A DNA stretch of 64,000 bases from Sambucus nigra (Eukaryota; Streptophyta; Magnoliopsida; Dipsacales; Adoxaceae): contig OX422213.1 in assembly GCA_949130495.1 (NCBI GenBank), positions 58,874,678-58,938,677 on the forward strand, given 5' to 3'. The notes under the pieces were generated by a model. The model did not search any database. It worked only from the letters and a program-made list of their open reading frames with translations, and was not told the origin of the DNA. The translations under genes were made by a program, and so were the position numbers. Shown in pieces: positions 1 to 11,403 of this stretch (position 1 is the first letter of the stretch; every line of letters begins with the position of its first letter).

Positions 1-1198
1 CAACGTGGTTGGTGTGAATCTGTCAAAACGGGTCGAGTATCATAAGAGTAATTCCTATATTGCCTATTCGGAATCAACGCTTCAACTTCAAATCTCACTG
101 GATATGTTTCTCTCAAACAAACTCTCGAGATTTGGGTAAGTGTATCGCTGTTGTGTGTAATGGGGTGAGTAAATGTAAGCATGGTCAAACGTTTCGCACA
201 CACATAATAAAGAATGAACATGTATATATAAAAATGATCTCATGAAAGAATGCTAATCACTATAATGAGAACGTCGAGTTATTCACCACGTTAATGTTCA
301 TTTGCCCGAACACCTAGGGGAAATATGGATGTATATGGCTGAGGGGGGAAATGAAATGGGAAGAATGTGATTGGATGAGATGATGGATGAGTGATGAATG
401 TGTATGCGAGAAGAGTATTCTATATATGAAGAACAAATGTCTTTATTTAACAAGGACTGACTACAAACTCATTTTTTTTCTTTCTTTTTAATCTTTTTTT
501 TTTCTCTATTTTTTTTTTGCTATTTTTTTTTCTATTTCTTTTTACTCTCAATCACTAAAGACATATTACATTTGAAAAGAACACTCATTTTCTTGAAAAT
601 TAAAGATGATATATCAATGGAGATGATATGTGATGATGTGGGGAAATATGTGGGAATATGGAGGAAAATGAGAAGGTAATTAGTGAAAATCTAGTGAACA
701 GGACAAATTTCAAGACACGTGTTTATTACAACTAGAAAGTGATGTCATTCTCAGTGATCAAGCCAAAATTTAATGAAGAATAATGAGATCATGCAACGAT
801 TTAATGAGGACCCAAAGGAAGTTGAATCAACTTGTGACTCGGAGATTGAGTAAAACACTCTAAAAGGGTGAAAGGCACAAATCTCACAAGCTAAAGTCTC
901 TACTAATCATTCTTAAGGTTTTCTTGGGAATTGTAATACTCTTGAACTCTAAACCATAATGACGTGATAAGTTCATAGATTTTTGTTGAGTCTATAAATT
1001 CATGGTGCAACATGCCTTGATACGTATTACATAAGCTATGTATAAAAAGATAAATCCTATAGATTGATTCTTAGACTTAAAAGATGGCTGATAGAAAATT
1101 CACATCAATGAGTGAGATGAAAGAAACTACACAAAAATTTTAAAAATCAGGTTTAAAAATTAAAATTTTTCAAAAGAGGTACGATTTTTATAAAATTT

Positions 1199-1236
1199 CC
1201 CACCCCCAAACCAACTAGAACATCATCCTCGATGTT
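1199..1236 (-). promoter_or_regulatory. Polypurine-tract-like block with adjacent AGGA hairpin in element A
   Basis: On the minus strand the sequence reads AACATC-GAGGAT-GATGTT (1219-1236), a perfect 6-bp stem, followed by GGTTTGGGGGTGGG (1199-1212). Element B has the counterpart at 27047-27081 with a shorter surviving stem. A hairpin with an AGGA-containing loop followed by TTTGGGGGTG is a familiar feature near the 3' end of plant Ty3/gypsy elements of this type. Here it lies well inside the element, and further tracts occur at about 1402-1413 and 1549-1559. Confidence 0.6.
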
Positions 1237-1723
1237 AAAAATGATTTTTAAAATTGAGAGCATAAAGTAGGAAAGAGATTACCAGAATCAACTGTTAATG
1301 ATGTGGAAAGATAAATCCAAGAATAAACCTGAATAAATGATAAGAGAAAAAAAGTGTACAAGTCTATAAACATGTAAAGCATAGGGTGATGTGAAACACC
1401 ACCCCCAAACAGGATGAGACTCATACAAGAAACGACGGACTGCCCCCCGGTAGCACTAAGTTTAACATCTTCAGCCAGACCGATCCATTCTCACCCTAAA
1501 GATAAGATATATGAAAGCACATGGCGACAAAAAAATGGGTGATAATAATCACCCCCAAACAAGACTGAAGCATCAGTCCTATTGGATAAAGGCTAAAAGC
1601 ATCAATGCACTTGTATGGAAAAGTGCATCACATGATGCCAAGCATCGGTGGACCATGGGTGGGTGGGTATTAAGGTAAGGGTGAGAAAGGCATGGGTGAT
1701 TAAGCATCGATCATGGGCCTTAT

Positions 1724-2772
1724 TAACCCGAAATGTGACGGCAACAAGGGCCATGTAAGCATGGTGCTCAAGTTGGTGAGGGAGGCGAAAGGGTGTGGAA
1801 ATAGTGATGGGGTGGGCCTCATAGAAATGACACGACCGTTCTATGAATGAACGATGATAATGGTCACGCCGTGACATGCCATGAAGTTCATGGAAGGAAA
1901 AATCAACACCACAAGAGTGTGGCGGGCTTAGGGTAACAAGATCAGTGTCACGGAGGTGGAGAGTAGCATAACATATATTTTCATGGGAGGTGGAGGTTGG
2001 TTTTAGGTTAGGATCTAAAAATTTAGATGGAAACATGAAATGGGTAAAATCAAGATCCAAACCAGGTGGTGGGGTGGAAGGGATAATGGGTGGGTCGGGT
2101 GGGATAAATGGTGGAGGAAGATTATCCAACTCAAGTGTAGGGGACACACACTCGTCGGGAGGAGTAAAGGAATACTCGATAGAGAGTGTGGAACGAGGCC
2201 AAGTGTGTCATACACAGGAGAAGTATCTCCATGAGAGACGAAAGGCTGATAATCATGGGGTGCATAGAGAGGAGAGTGATCAGGATAAGGTGCACAAGGT
2301 TGCCATGATGACTATTCAAACGTGTGAGGATCCACAACATCGGGTGGGGATTTTTATTCTGTGGAAGGGTGATCAGGCCTCCACGAATAACTTAGGTACT
2401 CACACCACTCGGGATTTGATACATCATGACAATAGGTCGGGATGGATTCCAGAACAGTGTCATATGGATACACATGTTCCATGGTGGGCTAGTGGGGATA
2501 TGAAGAGAAAGGGAACTCATGGGACATGTGATCAGCATAAGAATAATGGGTGCACAACAAAGTATGCGACACGTTGACACTTGACACCGAAGGTGATGGA
2601 ATAGGAGGTGCGTGCATAGATGGTGGAATAATATCAACGGTACTCGTGAGAGAGCTGAGACCACTAACTATATCATAAAGAGACGGCTCGGGATCACTCT
2701 CACACGTGTTGCGTGTCAATGGAAAATGACCAAAGTAATCCCGTAAGGGACGTTCGTCGGCCATGTGGACAG
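1724..2772. other. About 1.05 kb present in element A, absent from element B
   Basis: Aligning A with B by eye, shared sequence stops near 1723 (27481 in B) and resumes near 2772 (27490). The extra stretch is compositionally unlike its AT-rich flanks. It has overlapping open frames on both strands: 1602-2147 minus (181 codons, proline-rich start) and 1990-2577 plus (195 codons). Neither resembles a protein I recognise, and their overlap suggests compositional openness rather than two genes. It may be a remnant of coding sequence deleted from B or an acquired segment; the sequence does not decide which. Confidence 0.5.
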
Positions 2773-2784
2773 AAATACTTTTTT

Positions 2785-2930
2785 AAATTTGTTAAATTTT
2801 TTCAAAAGGAAAGAAAATATTTTTGGATTTTTCTGAAAATGAAAGAAAGAAAATATTTTTGGATTTTCTTTTTGAAAAATAAAGGAAGAAAATATTTTTG
2901 GATATTTTTGGAAGAAAAGATGGGGAAAAT
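2785..2930. repeat. Degenerate tandem repeat with GAAAGAAAATATTTTTGG core
   Basis: Three to four adjacent copies of a roughly 35-bp unit built on GAAAGAAAATATTTTTGGAT separated by T- and A-rich linkers. The B counterpart at 27490-27890 is expanded to more copies with varied spacing. The core is partly self-complementary (AAAATATTTT). The difference in copy number between A and B shows expansion since they diverged. Confidence 0.6.
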
Positions 2931-3714
2931 GAACTCTTAAATTTTGAATGAACTCACTAAATCGACAAAAAAAAAATGATTTGGAAACACACAAGTCAAG
3001 GATAAATCCTAACTAGCACATAGCCAATATTTATTTTTAAATTGTAGTGAAAGGGTAGTCAAATTTTAATTAAGTCCGCGGGCAATAAAAAATCACGAAA
3101 TTATCTGAGTGATCACCTTTGCAAAAATATTCTCCTATTGGGATACCTAGTTGATTGATTTTAAATTTAATGATGGCTAGGGGAGCACACAAATGGGTAA
3201 GCGAGTGAGTCGGGTGATGAAATCCCTTCTTGTGAATGACCGGGTGTAGGGCTTAGTAATTTAATTCATTACACCATTCAAAAATAAATGCGAGAATAAA
3301 ATCACACAAGAGAACGTAATCACGCACAAAATTGACTCACTAACTGGAGAGGCACGAGGGTTTAAAAATGTACCTCCCACTATTTTTATACCGTGGGGTG
3401 CTGAAAAATTTGAGTTGACCGGGGGGAGATCACGCCTATCTCAGTCAGACCTGGGATTCCTACCGATCCAAAGTAGAGAGGATTCTTTTTCTCGCCTTGG
3501 ACGCCCTCTCTCTACCTTGTTCAGTTTCCCTATCATGCCTGTCTTTGATTATTACAAATTTAAATGAAAAAAATATGGTGTCTCTTACCACCGCAATACA
3601 ATTAAGGTAATAAAGTCCTAATACAATCCTTATAAAAAATGGTACGAAAAATGAAAAGTGAAATACAAATGAATCACAAAATGGATCCTCTCAAGTGCTT
3701 CAAGCTCCAAAGAT

Positions 3715-3730
3715 TGGCAACAACGCCATT
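3715..3730 (-). promoter_or_regulatory. Primer binding site of element A (tRNA-Asp type)
   Basis: The minus strand directly next to the LTR reads AATGGCGTTGTTGCCA. The element B site (28722-28737) reads AATGCCGTCGTTGCCA. Each matches TGGCGCCGTTGCC, the complement of the 3' end of plant tRNA-Asp, at 11 of 13 positions. The tRNA assignment is from memory of the tRNA end. Confidence 0.6.
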
Positions 3731-4331
3731 TGATAGAGTTGCTTTTGCATGTATGTTTGTGTCATTTGGGGCTGCCCTAGCCCAGACCTGGCCCAAACCG
3801 AACCCGAACATCGTGTGTGTCTAGTTTGTACTTTTATTATTTTTAGATTTTTTATAATTTGAGTCATTTTATTTTTTAGGATTTATTTAGAATTTTCTAG
3901 AATTTATTTTCTAGTTATTTTGATTTTTGATTTTTATTAGTTTTTATTTTTAGTTTTGCTAGATTTTTATATTTTTAGGACTTTAGGTTTTATTTTTACT
4001 TCTTTTGTAGTTTCTATTTTTATTATGTGAGTTTTATTTTTAGAGGATTTATTGTTTTTTAGTGCGTCGAGTATTTGTTTTCCTTTATTTTTGTTTTTTT
4101 TTAGTTTTTAGTTAGTTTATTATTATTATTTTTGTTTTGTTTTGTTTTGTTTTATTTTATTAGCTTTTATTTGAGTCATGTTTAGTTTTTAGAGTTTGTA
4201 TTGTGTGTCGTTTTTATTTTTATTTAGTGAGTTTTTATTTTTATTTTTAGTTTAGTTTTTATTTTTATTTTACTTGTTTTTATTTTATTAGGTGTATTTT
4301 TATTATTTTCTTATTTTATTGCGGTCACAAG

Positions 4332-4333
<2 letters not shown>

Positions 4334-4381
<48 letters not shown>

Positions 4382-4441
4382 TCATTCACACACATACTAA
4401 CCTACACACTCACCTACACCTAAACTACCCCCCCCCCCCCC
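4334..4441. repeat. (AC)n microsatellite and C homopolymer
   Basis: An uninterrupted AC run occupies about 4334-4380, followed by degenerate CA-rich sequence and a run of about 14 C at 4428-4441. It lies at the inner edge of the left arm of the inverted repeat; the matching right-arm sequence is GT-rich without such a pure run. Confidence 0.9.
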
Positions 4442-5231
4442 ACTCACACCCTAATACCATACACCACACACACACCTAACTAATCCCCTACCCATCATTA
4501 GGGATAATGGGTGGGTCGGGTTTGGGCTCGATTTGAGGGACTCGGGTTTCGAGAAGATCGAATAAGAGGGTGTGGAGTGTTAAACCCGATTTCATGGCAG
4601 CGGGTTGGATCGACTATGGGGGGTAGTGGCTGGTCTGGATGGTTTTGTGGTTTGAATGGAGGAATCGGTTGCAGGCCCGACGGGTTGAGGAATGTCGGGT
4701 TTATGTTGGGTTTGATGTATGAGTTTTGGGTTGACATGGGTTGTTTTTTGGGTATGGAGAGATGAGGTTTTGGTGGTATAAGGTTTAGTGGTGGGAAGAG
4801 AGAGGAAAGAGAATGGGGGTGTTTGAGGGAGGTTGAAGAAGAAGTAGGAAAGAGTTGCGTGCGATGACGGTGTAGGGTAATTAGGTGAGGGTGAGTGGCT
4901 AGGATTGTGTGTGTGTGGTGTAGGATAAGTGTAGAGATTTAGTGTGTGTGTGTTTAGATTTGTAAAAAAAATTAAAAATAAGATATTTGAACCTCAAAAA
5001 AAGTAAAATCTAAGACTAAAAAATAAAATATATAAAAAACTAAATTCCTAAAACTATTTACAAGTCTAAAATAAAAAATAACAATAAAATAATTCCCTAA
5101 TCTAAAAATAATAAGACTTAAAATAAAATAAAAATAAATAAATAAATTAAAAATCTATTAAACTAAAAACTAATGTCCTAAAAAAACACAAACTAATAAA
5201 ACTAGAAAAATAAAATCCTAAGAAAACCTTG

Positions 5232-6442
5232 TGTAACACCCCGCCCGCCCGAGGAGAGCGAAGGGAGCGCTAATGCGATAAAATAAATCCAAATCCACAA
5301 GTGACAAGGTATAGAGCATCTAAATAAACCCACAATAATATAAATCCATTAATCTCAATCTCTTCAATTACAACAAGTCTCTCGAATAAATACAACATCT
5401 AACTCGAAAAATAAATACAAATCTCCAAAGCTCTATACATCAAAATAATACAAATATTTCCCAAACAATCCTCGGTAAAATCAATCTCCATAGCGCCCCA
5501 AAATCCTTGCTAACCTGCCAACTAAAAGAAAATATGGGGAAGTACACAATACGACAAGAAAGATGCTCAACAAATATATGTTAGCGATGAATAAAATGTA
5601 ACAACACTAGTATGAATATTCAAATCAAAATGAAAATCTCAAAGCATTTATCAATATAATTTCTCAACAACACATCAATGGGTAACCAGGCCTCACCCCA
5701 TTCGCATATGCTTTATCATGTCATCACCGGGAATAGGTATTTTGGCGGGTACTCAACAACTGTGCCATATTAAAATATCATGACAACGTGCTCAATAACA
5801 ATATAATGATACCACATGAATCAAAATAATTTCAACAATTATTTTCCACATTTCAATGAATTTATCAATTCAAATATGAGTTCAATTAATAAGAAATCAA
5901 AGAGAATGATACTCGCGAGATTTAAGGAGCATATTGTGTAAAACCCCATACCTCAAAACCATGATGAGAAACCAACGATCACATCCTCACGATCAACACA
6001 AAATATCTACAAAATCTCCTCCAAGAACCTCCAACAAAATAGCCCCAAGAACACCTCTAATCTAAGGTTGGAACTCACAAATCTCAAGGGACAATGTGTA
6101 TATAAAAAGAAGAGGAATATAAAATATATTTGCTGCCAAAATTATGTTAAAAGAGTTGCCCACGAATTCCTTTTATAATGCAAAGAAATGAAGAGTTGGA
6201 ATCCAAAAGACTCCTTTAAATAAGGTAAAGAAATGAAGAGTTGGAAGTCAAAACAACTCTTGAAAATTACTTAATGTTCACGAATACCGTTTTAACTCCG
6301 TTTTCGAACCGGTTTGAAATTCTCGCCTTTAAAAATAATATTCAATATATTTGAGCAATAAAAATAATTTTATCTAAAACTTTATTTTTCCTCTTTTTCC
6401 AAAAATTAATTAAAATAGCCCAAAATTATGCGGGTTGTTACA
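5232..6442 (-). repeat. 3' LTR of the mini element
   Basis: 1211 bp, TGTAACACC to TTGTTACA. It aligns with 6683-7895 at nearly every position. Differences visible by eye are mostly single bases plus small indels (for example about 15 extra bases near 7577 in the other copy). Confidence 0.92.
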
Positions 6443-6682
6443 CTTCCCCACTAACAATGGAATTTCGCCCTCGAAATTCGCCGAATGCCTAATTCTCAAA
6501 ATCAGGCCACTATATTAACTCCAAAAATAAATCACGTCTCGCAAAAATAAATTCCTCACCTCTAATCTCGAAACTTATCACGAATATCACCTAAAATTTG
6601 CTATCTCCAAAAATTGCTAACCACGCAATGAACCCAAAACCCAAGACCCGAGGGTGACGTATACCTAAGCTCTAATACCATT
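6443..6682 (-). promoter_or_regulatory. Interior of the mini element: primer site, hairpin and polypurine tract
   Basis: At 6669-6680 the minus strand reads TGGTATTAGAGC, complementary to the 3' end of initiator Met tRNA (TGGTATCAGAGC) with one mismatch, two bases from the LTR. At the other end, 6443-6455 reads on the minus strand as a purine-rich tract ending GTGGGGAAG next to the LTR. Before it, 6460-6479 forms a GAATTTCG/CGAAATTC stem around AGGG. These are the cis signals for reverse transcription with essentially nothing between them. Confidence 0.88.
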
Positions 6683-7895
6683 TGTAACACCCCGCCCGCC
6701 CGGGGAGAGTGAACGGAGCGCTAATGCGATAATATAAATCCAAATCCACAAGTGACAAGGTATAGAGCATCTAAATAAACCCACAAGAATATAAATCCAT
6801 TAATCTCAATCTCTTCAATTACAACAAGTCTCTCGAATAAATACAACATCTAACTCAAAAAATAAATACAAATCTCCAAAGCTCTATACATCAAAATAAT
6901 ACAAATCTTTCCCAAACAATCCTTGCTAAAATCAATCTCCATAGCGCCCCAAAATCCGCGCTAACCTGCCAACTAAAAGAAAATATGGGGAAGTACACAA
7001 TACGACAAGAAAGATGCTCAACAAATATATATTAGCGATGAATAAAACGTAACAACACGAGTATGAATATTCAAATCAAAATGAAAATCTCAAAGCATTT
7101 ATCAATATAATTTCTCAACAAGACATCAAGGGGTAACCAGGCCTCACCCCATTGCATTTTCTTTATCAAGTCATAGTCGGGAATAGGTATTTTGGCGGGT
7201 ACTCAACAACCGTGCCATATTAAAATCTCATGACAACGTGCTCAATAACAATATAATGATACCACATGAATCAAAATAATTTCAACAATTATTTTCCAGA
7301 TTTCAATGAATTTATCAATTCAAATATGAGTTCAATTAATAAGAAATAAAAAAGAATGACACTCGCGAGATTTAAGGAGCATATTGTGTAAAACCCCATA
7401 CCTCAAAACCATGATGAGAAACCAACGATCACATCCTCAAGATCAACACAAAAGATCTTCAAAAGATCCTCCAAGAAAATAACCCCAAGAACACCTCTAA
7501 TCTAAGGTTGGAACTCACAAATCTCAAGGGCCAATGTGTATATAAAAGGAAGAGGAATATAAAATATTTTTGCTGCCAAAATTTGTGCCAAAAGTAGGTT
7601 AAAAGGGTTGCCCACGAATTCCTTTTATAATGAAAAGAAATGAAGAGTTGGAATCCAAAAGACTCCTTTAAATAAGGCAAAGAAATGAAGAGTTGGAAGT
7701 CAAAACAACTCTTGAAAAATTACATAATGTTCACGAAATCTGTTTTAACTCTGTTTTCAAAACCGTTTGAAATTCTCGCCTTTAAAAATAATATTCAACA
7801 TATTTGAGCAATAAAAATAATTTTATCTAAAACTTTATTTTTCCTCTTTTTCCAAAAATTAATTAAAATAGCCCAAAATTACGCGGGTTGTTACA
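6683..7895 (-). repeat. 5' LTR of the mini element
   Basis: 1213 bp with the same ends as the 5232 copy, adjacent to the primer site. No TATA box is obvious enough to place a start. Confidence 0.92.
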
Positions 7896-8284
7896 CCTTG
7901 TCCTAAAAAAAACTTCCTAATGAAAGTAAAAATAAATAATGACTAAAAATTAAAAAAATAAAAAATAAAAAGAAATAGAAAATAAATTCTTGAAAATTCT
8001 AAATAAATAAAAAATAAAATGACTCAAAATAAAAATCTAAAAAGCACAAACTAAAAACACACGGGGCTTGGGTGATTGTTTGGGCTAGGTTAGGCTTGGG
8101 TGTAGGGTATTTAGCTCCATAAATCACACATTTGCCTTAAAATAAGCGTTTGAACTTCGCAAACGACGATCAAGCCTGCACATTAAGAAATTGAGCATAT
8201 AAGAACCAATTTTGTCGAGAATTAGCAATTAAAAACGGTCTATTTGGGGTATAAAATGTACACTTTTGGGTGCTTATCAAGGCC

Positions 8285-10034
8285 TCCTTCAGTGTTGGTT
8301 GGGACAAGGGCTAGAACAAGGCCATTTCTACTGCTTATGCTCAGATTGAGTATGTGAAGAAAAAATGTTTCAGAGATGGTTGGGTTGCTGCCCTTCAAGA
8401 GTTGAACACAACTCAAGACTTTGAATCTTTTCAGAGGTATATTCATGGTCCTTCTCCAACCATAGAGGATGGGGTTGAAGATGAAGCTACTTCTTAAGAG
8501 TCATCTTATGTGGTTGAGTCTGCTTCCAAACAACCTGAAGTCCTTGAGTCTTCTATTCCTCCAGTCGAGCAATTTTAGCCTATAGCCCCTTCTCCTGAGA
8601 AGAACAAGAAGGTTGAAAATGATAGGGATATGTAAAGTTTCTCGGCATTTTCCCTTTTGTTTTTGTTATTTATCTTTTTTCTTTATTTTGATTGTACTTG
8701 AACTCTTTGTTATCAATCAAAGAATCTTTTGTTGTTCCTTTTTTGTCTCTTGTTGGTTATTCATGTTCCCCATCCTTGTTATTGATTGGTGGTTATTTCT
8801 TCTTGATAGTTTATTGCGAAGATGGAACAACTGTCTTTCCATGATACCGAGCTATTGAGGAAATGCAATTATTTTTTCAAAGATGGCCATATGGACTTAT
8901 CCGTAGAATAAATCGCTCAATTGCTCGGTGATGATGCCTCAGAGCAGGTTAAACAATCCTACAAGTATTTGAAGTACTTATTTGATCGGGCGGTAGAAAA
9001 TAATGCTGCCTATTATGAAATGATAGAAGGACTTCAAGAATTGTATAAGGAATCCATTGTGTTGTTGCATCAGAGCTATGAGCAGAAATATCAAAGTTTG
9101 AGTGTAGATCGAGGCTTTGATAAATTTGTAGCTGTTTATAATAAAAAGGAAGCTTTACTTAAGCTTGAAATTGAAGAGACCAGGACTGTTGCCCAACTCC
9201 TAGAAGAGGAGAATAATAATTTAAGGGATGAAGTGAATCTTTTGAAGTCTTCCTCTGGAGATGTTGTTAATACTGCTGATGAAGGTTAATCCTTTTTAGA
9301 AGTTGAGAATGCCACATTGAGAGATGAATTAGATGCCTTGAAAAACATTAAGTCCGCTTCTTCTTCCCGAGATAGAAATAGGCTTGGCCGAGGAACCACA
9401 GAGGAAGTTAGGACCCAACAGGACCTTTCCAATCAGGCTACACAGTTCAAAGCAAAAAATTGAGCTATTTTTAAGATGTCCCAAAAGCTGCAGACCTTAT
9501 CTGAACAACTATCCACTCAATCTTCCCAATTGGAGGTTAAGGATGGGGTACTGAAGAAGCTGCAATCACAAGTTGATAAATTAACTTTTCAATTCAATAA
9601 TGAAGCTTTGTATGGGTGGGTATAATGAAGCTTTGGGACATTATGATGATAGACTTCAATAGGCTCAAAACGAATCCTACAAATGGGGTTGGATAAATTC
9701 TTTGACTGTGATGTAGGTAGTTGGGAATGACTCTCTGTGGGATTGGTATGATCCGGGATTATTACAGCTTAGCAATCCTCCATTCAAGTTATATGTTAAT
9801 TGGGTACCTATTCATCGGATTCCCTAATGCTTGATTTCCATGTACTTGGGGGACTACGAACTGCATGATGAACTAGATATCATCCTTCCTCCCCATTTTC
9901 TTGACCATCCTAGTAGCAGAAACACCAGGATGCTTCAGGACTTTAACTTCATCAATTCTCCTTTTACTTTGGATGATCCTCCACCTAGCATGGATCCTAT
10001 CTCTAAGGCTGAAGGAAAGCGTGATGTAGAATAA
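8285..10034 (+). pseudogene. T1 antisense extra ORF (Transposase_28-type protein, C-terminal part)
   Basis: Plus strand, opposite to T1 gag-pol. First exon remnant 8297-8631 contains GWDK, AQIEYVKKK and FRDGWVAALQE; an intron-like gap follows, with GT at 8632 and AG at 8818-8819. The next exon opens EQLSFHDTELL and holds a heptad-like stretch LEEENNNLRDEVNLL, so it is probably a coiled coil. The C-terminus contains NFINSPFTLDDPP and stops at 10034. The same motifs in the same order occur in T2 (35998-39530). In-frame stops near 8494 and 8577 and breaks near 9289, 9460 and 9620 make it a pseudogene. The N-terminal domain lies beyond element A. Function is unknown. Confidence 0.7.
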
Positions 10035-10435
10035 ACTATTGTATTTTGTTTTTCCATGTTTAAGAAATAATATGTAATCATTTAATTTTAATCAAAAGCT
10101 TATTTTATGAATAGATCAACTTTTAGTTAATCTTGTAATGTTTTCTTAGTCTTTGACAATGAATAAATCAACTTTTAGTTAATCTTTAGTTTTTCATCGG
10201 TTCTATTGATATCCTTAGTATTATCCTAAGTTTTATTTTACCAATTACTAATGATTCACCATGGTTCTACTAATGTACCTAAATTTTATGGTAATTGCAT
10301 TAGTTACGTTGGTTCCTAGGCGTAAATGGAACATTTGTCCATCTTTTACCCCAGTTTAGATGAGAATTATTCATCCGGTTCTTCGTTAACCAAGCATTTG
10401 GGACTTACGATTTTTCCTTGCGTGGTTTTATATGT

Positions 10436-10770
10436 TTGAAAAACAACTTTGTTGGTGCCTTAATTGATGCCGACCAACTTTGTTGGTGGTTTTATTAGTG
10501 CCGAACAACTTTGTTATTGTCATTCATTGATACCGACCAACTTTGTTTGTGATTTTTCTTCATACAGACCAACTTTGTTGTTGGTCTTCGTTGATACCAA
10601 CCAACTTTGTTGGTGCCTTAATTGATGCCAATGCCGGCCAACTTTGTTGGTGGCCTTCATTGGTACCGACCAACTCTTTTGGTGGTTTTACTTGATACCG
10701 ACCAACTTTGTTGGTGGTCTTTGTTGATATGACGACCAACTTTGTTGGTGGTCTTCATTATGTTTGCGAG
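10436..10770. repeat. T1 minisatellite of CCAACTTTGTTGG hairpins
   Basis: About ten imperfect units of roughly 25-40 bp, each centred on GACCAACTTTGTTGGTGG, separated by variable linkers such as TTCATTGATACC. Each core folds as CCAAC-TTT-GTTGG. It lies between the end of pol (10873) and the end of the antisense ORF. T2 has an unrelated hairpin repeat in the same place (35640-35880). Tandem repeats in the region after pol are known for plant Tat/Ogre elements and can seed satellites. Confidence 0.85.
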
Positions 10771-10872
10771 TGCATAACACTAATACTACGAAAAGGAAAA
10801 TAAAAAATAACAATTTTGGGAAAGTCATGTTCTCATTAAATTTTAAGTGAATTTACTACAACATAACTAAAT

Positions 10873-11403
10873 TTACTGATAATACTTCTTCAGGTGTTCT
10901 TCATTTCATGGGTTCTTGAATTCTTCCCCTTCCAAAGTCTCAATCTGATACGTGTCTGGTCGGATAACTGCAGTAATACGATAAGGCCCATGCCAATTAG
11001 CTTCCATCTTATTGCTCTACTAAATCACTTTCTTCAAAACATAACCATCCTCTTTTAAGTTGCTTGGCATGACCCACTTATTGTAGAAATGTGAAGTCCT
11101 TAGTTGATAAGATGCATTCCTTAAAGCTACATCTTCACGGACTTCTTCTAACATGCTTAAATCTAGCCTTCTCATCAAATCACTGAATAGGGTATTGAAG
11201 TTAAGAGCTCTATGCGTAGGTAAACTTAGCTTGATCAGAATTACAACTTTAGTGCCAAATGCCAATAGGTAGGGGGTTTCTCCAATAGGTGTTCTAGAAG
11301 TTCTTTGGTAAGCCCATAGGACATAATGCAGTTCATTGATCCAAATGCCTTTGGCATTTTTTAACCTTTTCTTCAACCCATTCAAGAAATTCTTATTAGT
11401 TAC
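10873..11403 (-). pseudogene. T1 integrase, C-terminal part (downstream of S1)
   Basis: Read on the minus strand from 11403, this continues the integrase broken at 15292. Recognisable blocks are NGLKKRLKNAKG, ELHYVLWAYQRTSRTPIGETPYLLAFG and the pol end EHLKKYYQ followed by TAA at 10873. WAYRTT-like and GETPFxLxYG-like motifs are standard in the integrase C-terminal half of plant gypsy elements. The frame is open for 121 codons (11020-11385), then has a stop before the terminal block. Confidence 0.85.

Larger units (their letters stand above)
5232..7895 (-). mobile_element. Mini element: complete LTR element with a 240-bp interior
   Basis: Two 1.21-kb LTRs (5232-6442 and 6683-7895), nearly identical, flank 240 bp. 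The element is bordered by a perfect 5-bp target duplication, ccttg (5227-5231 and 7896-7900). Ends are TGTAACACC and GTTGTTACA. The primer site lies beside the right LTR, so the sense strand is minus. The interior holds only a primer site, a short linker, an AGGG-loop hairpin and a polypurine tract, with no coding capacity. Its 3' end resembles chromovirus 3' ends, suggesting an internally deleted derivative. The LTRs are longer than in classical TRIMs. The close LTR match makes this a young insertion. Confidence 0.92.
3770..8110. repeat. Large inverted repeat inside LTR A
   Basis: The left arm, 3770-4490, is the imperfect reverse complement of the right arm, 4880-5231 plus 7896-8110, once the mini element is removed. 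Landmarks: CCCGAACATCGTGTGTGT (3807-3824) mirrors ACACACGGGGCTTGGG (8060-8075). GAGTCATTTTATTTTTTA (3861-3878) mirrors the block near 8010-8030. The CA-rich stretch at 4334-4480 mirrors the GTGTGTG-rich stretch at 4905-4955. The spacer (about 4500-4880) is the G-rich LTR core. A transcript across it could form a long hairpin. Confidence 0.7.
1..8279 (-). mobile_element. Element A: 5' part of a non-autonomous Ty3/gypsy-like element (interior plus 5' LTR)
   Basis: Positions 1-3730 are interior and 3731-8279 are the right-hand LTR. The interior matches 25590-28737 of element B almost end to end, so both belong to one family. Orientation is minus: the primer binding site abuts the LTR at 3731, and B shows the polypurine tract at the opposite end. 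The right border ends TTATCA at 8279, followed by T1 antisense-ORF sequence, so A interrupted T1. The other LTR and the left target duplication lie outside the window. I found no gag or pol motif in the interior, so it was presumably mobilised by proteins of another element. Confidence 0.8.
3731..8279 (-). mobile_element. 5' LTR of element A, rearranged and carrying a nested element
   Basis: On the plus strand it opens TGATAGAG and closes GCTTATCA, matching the LTR ends of B. Without the nested mini element and one copy of its target duplication it is about 1.88 kb, against about 2.55 kb in B. The B segment carrying ATTTGC-type hairpins (23300-23650) is missing. In its place is an inverted copy of the distal LTR (3770-4490). 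The last 400 bp (7896-8279) match B normally: GGGGCTTGGGTGATTG, then the conserved block ending TGGGTGCTTATCA. Confidence 0.75.

Noticed and set aside
10436..10770. Possible host satellite or regulatory array independent of T1
   Set aside because: It lies between the T1 pol end and the T1 antisense ORF with no extra borders, so it belongs to the element.
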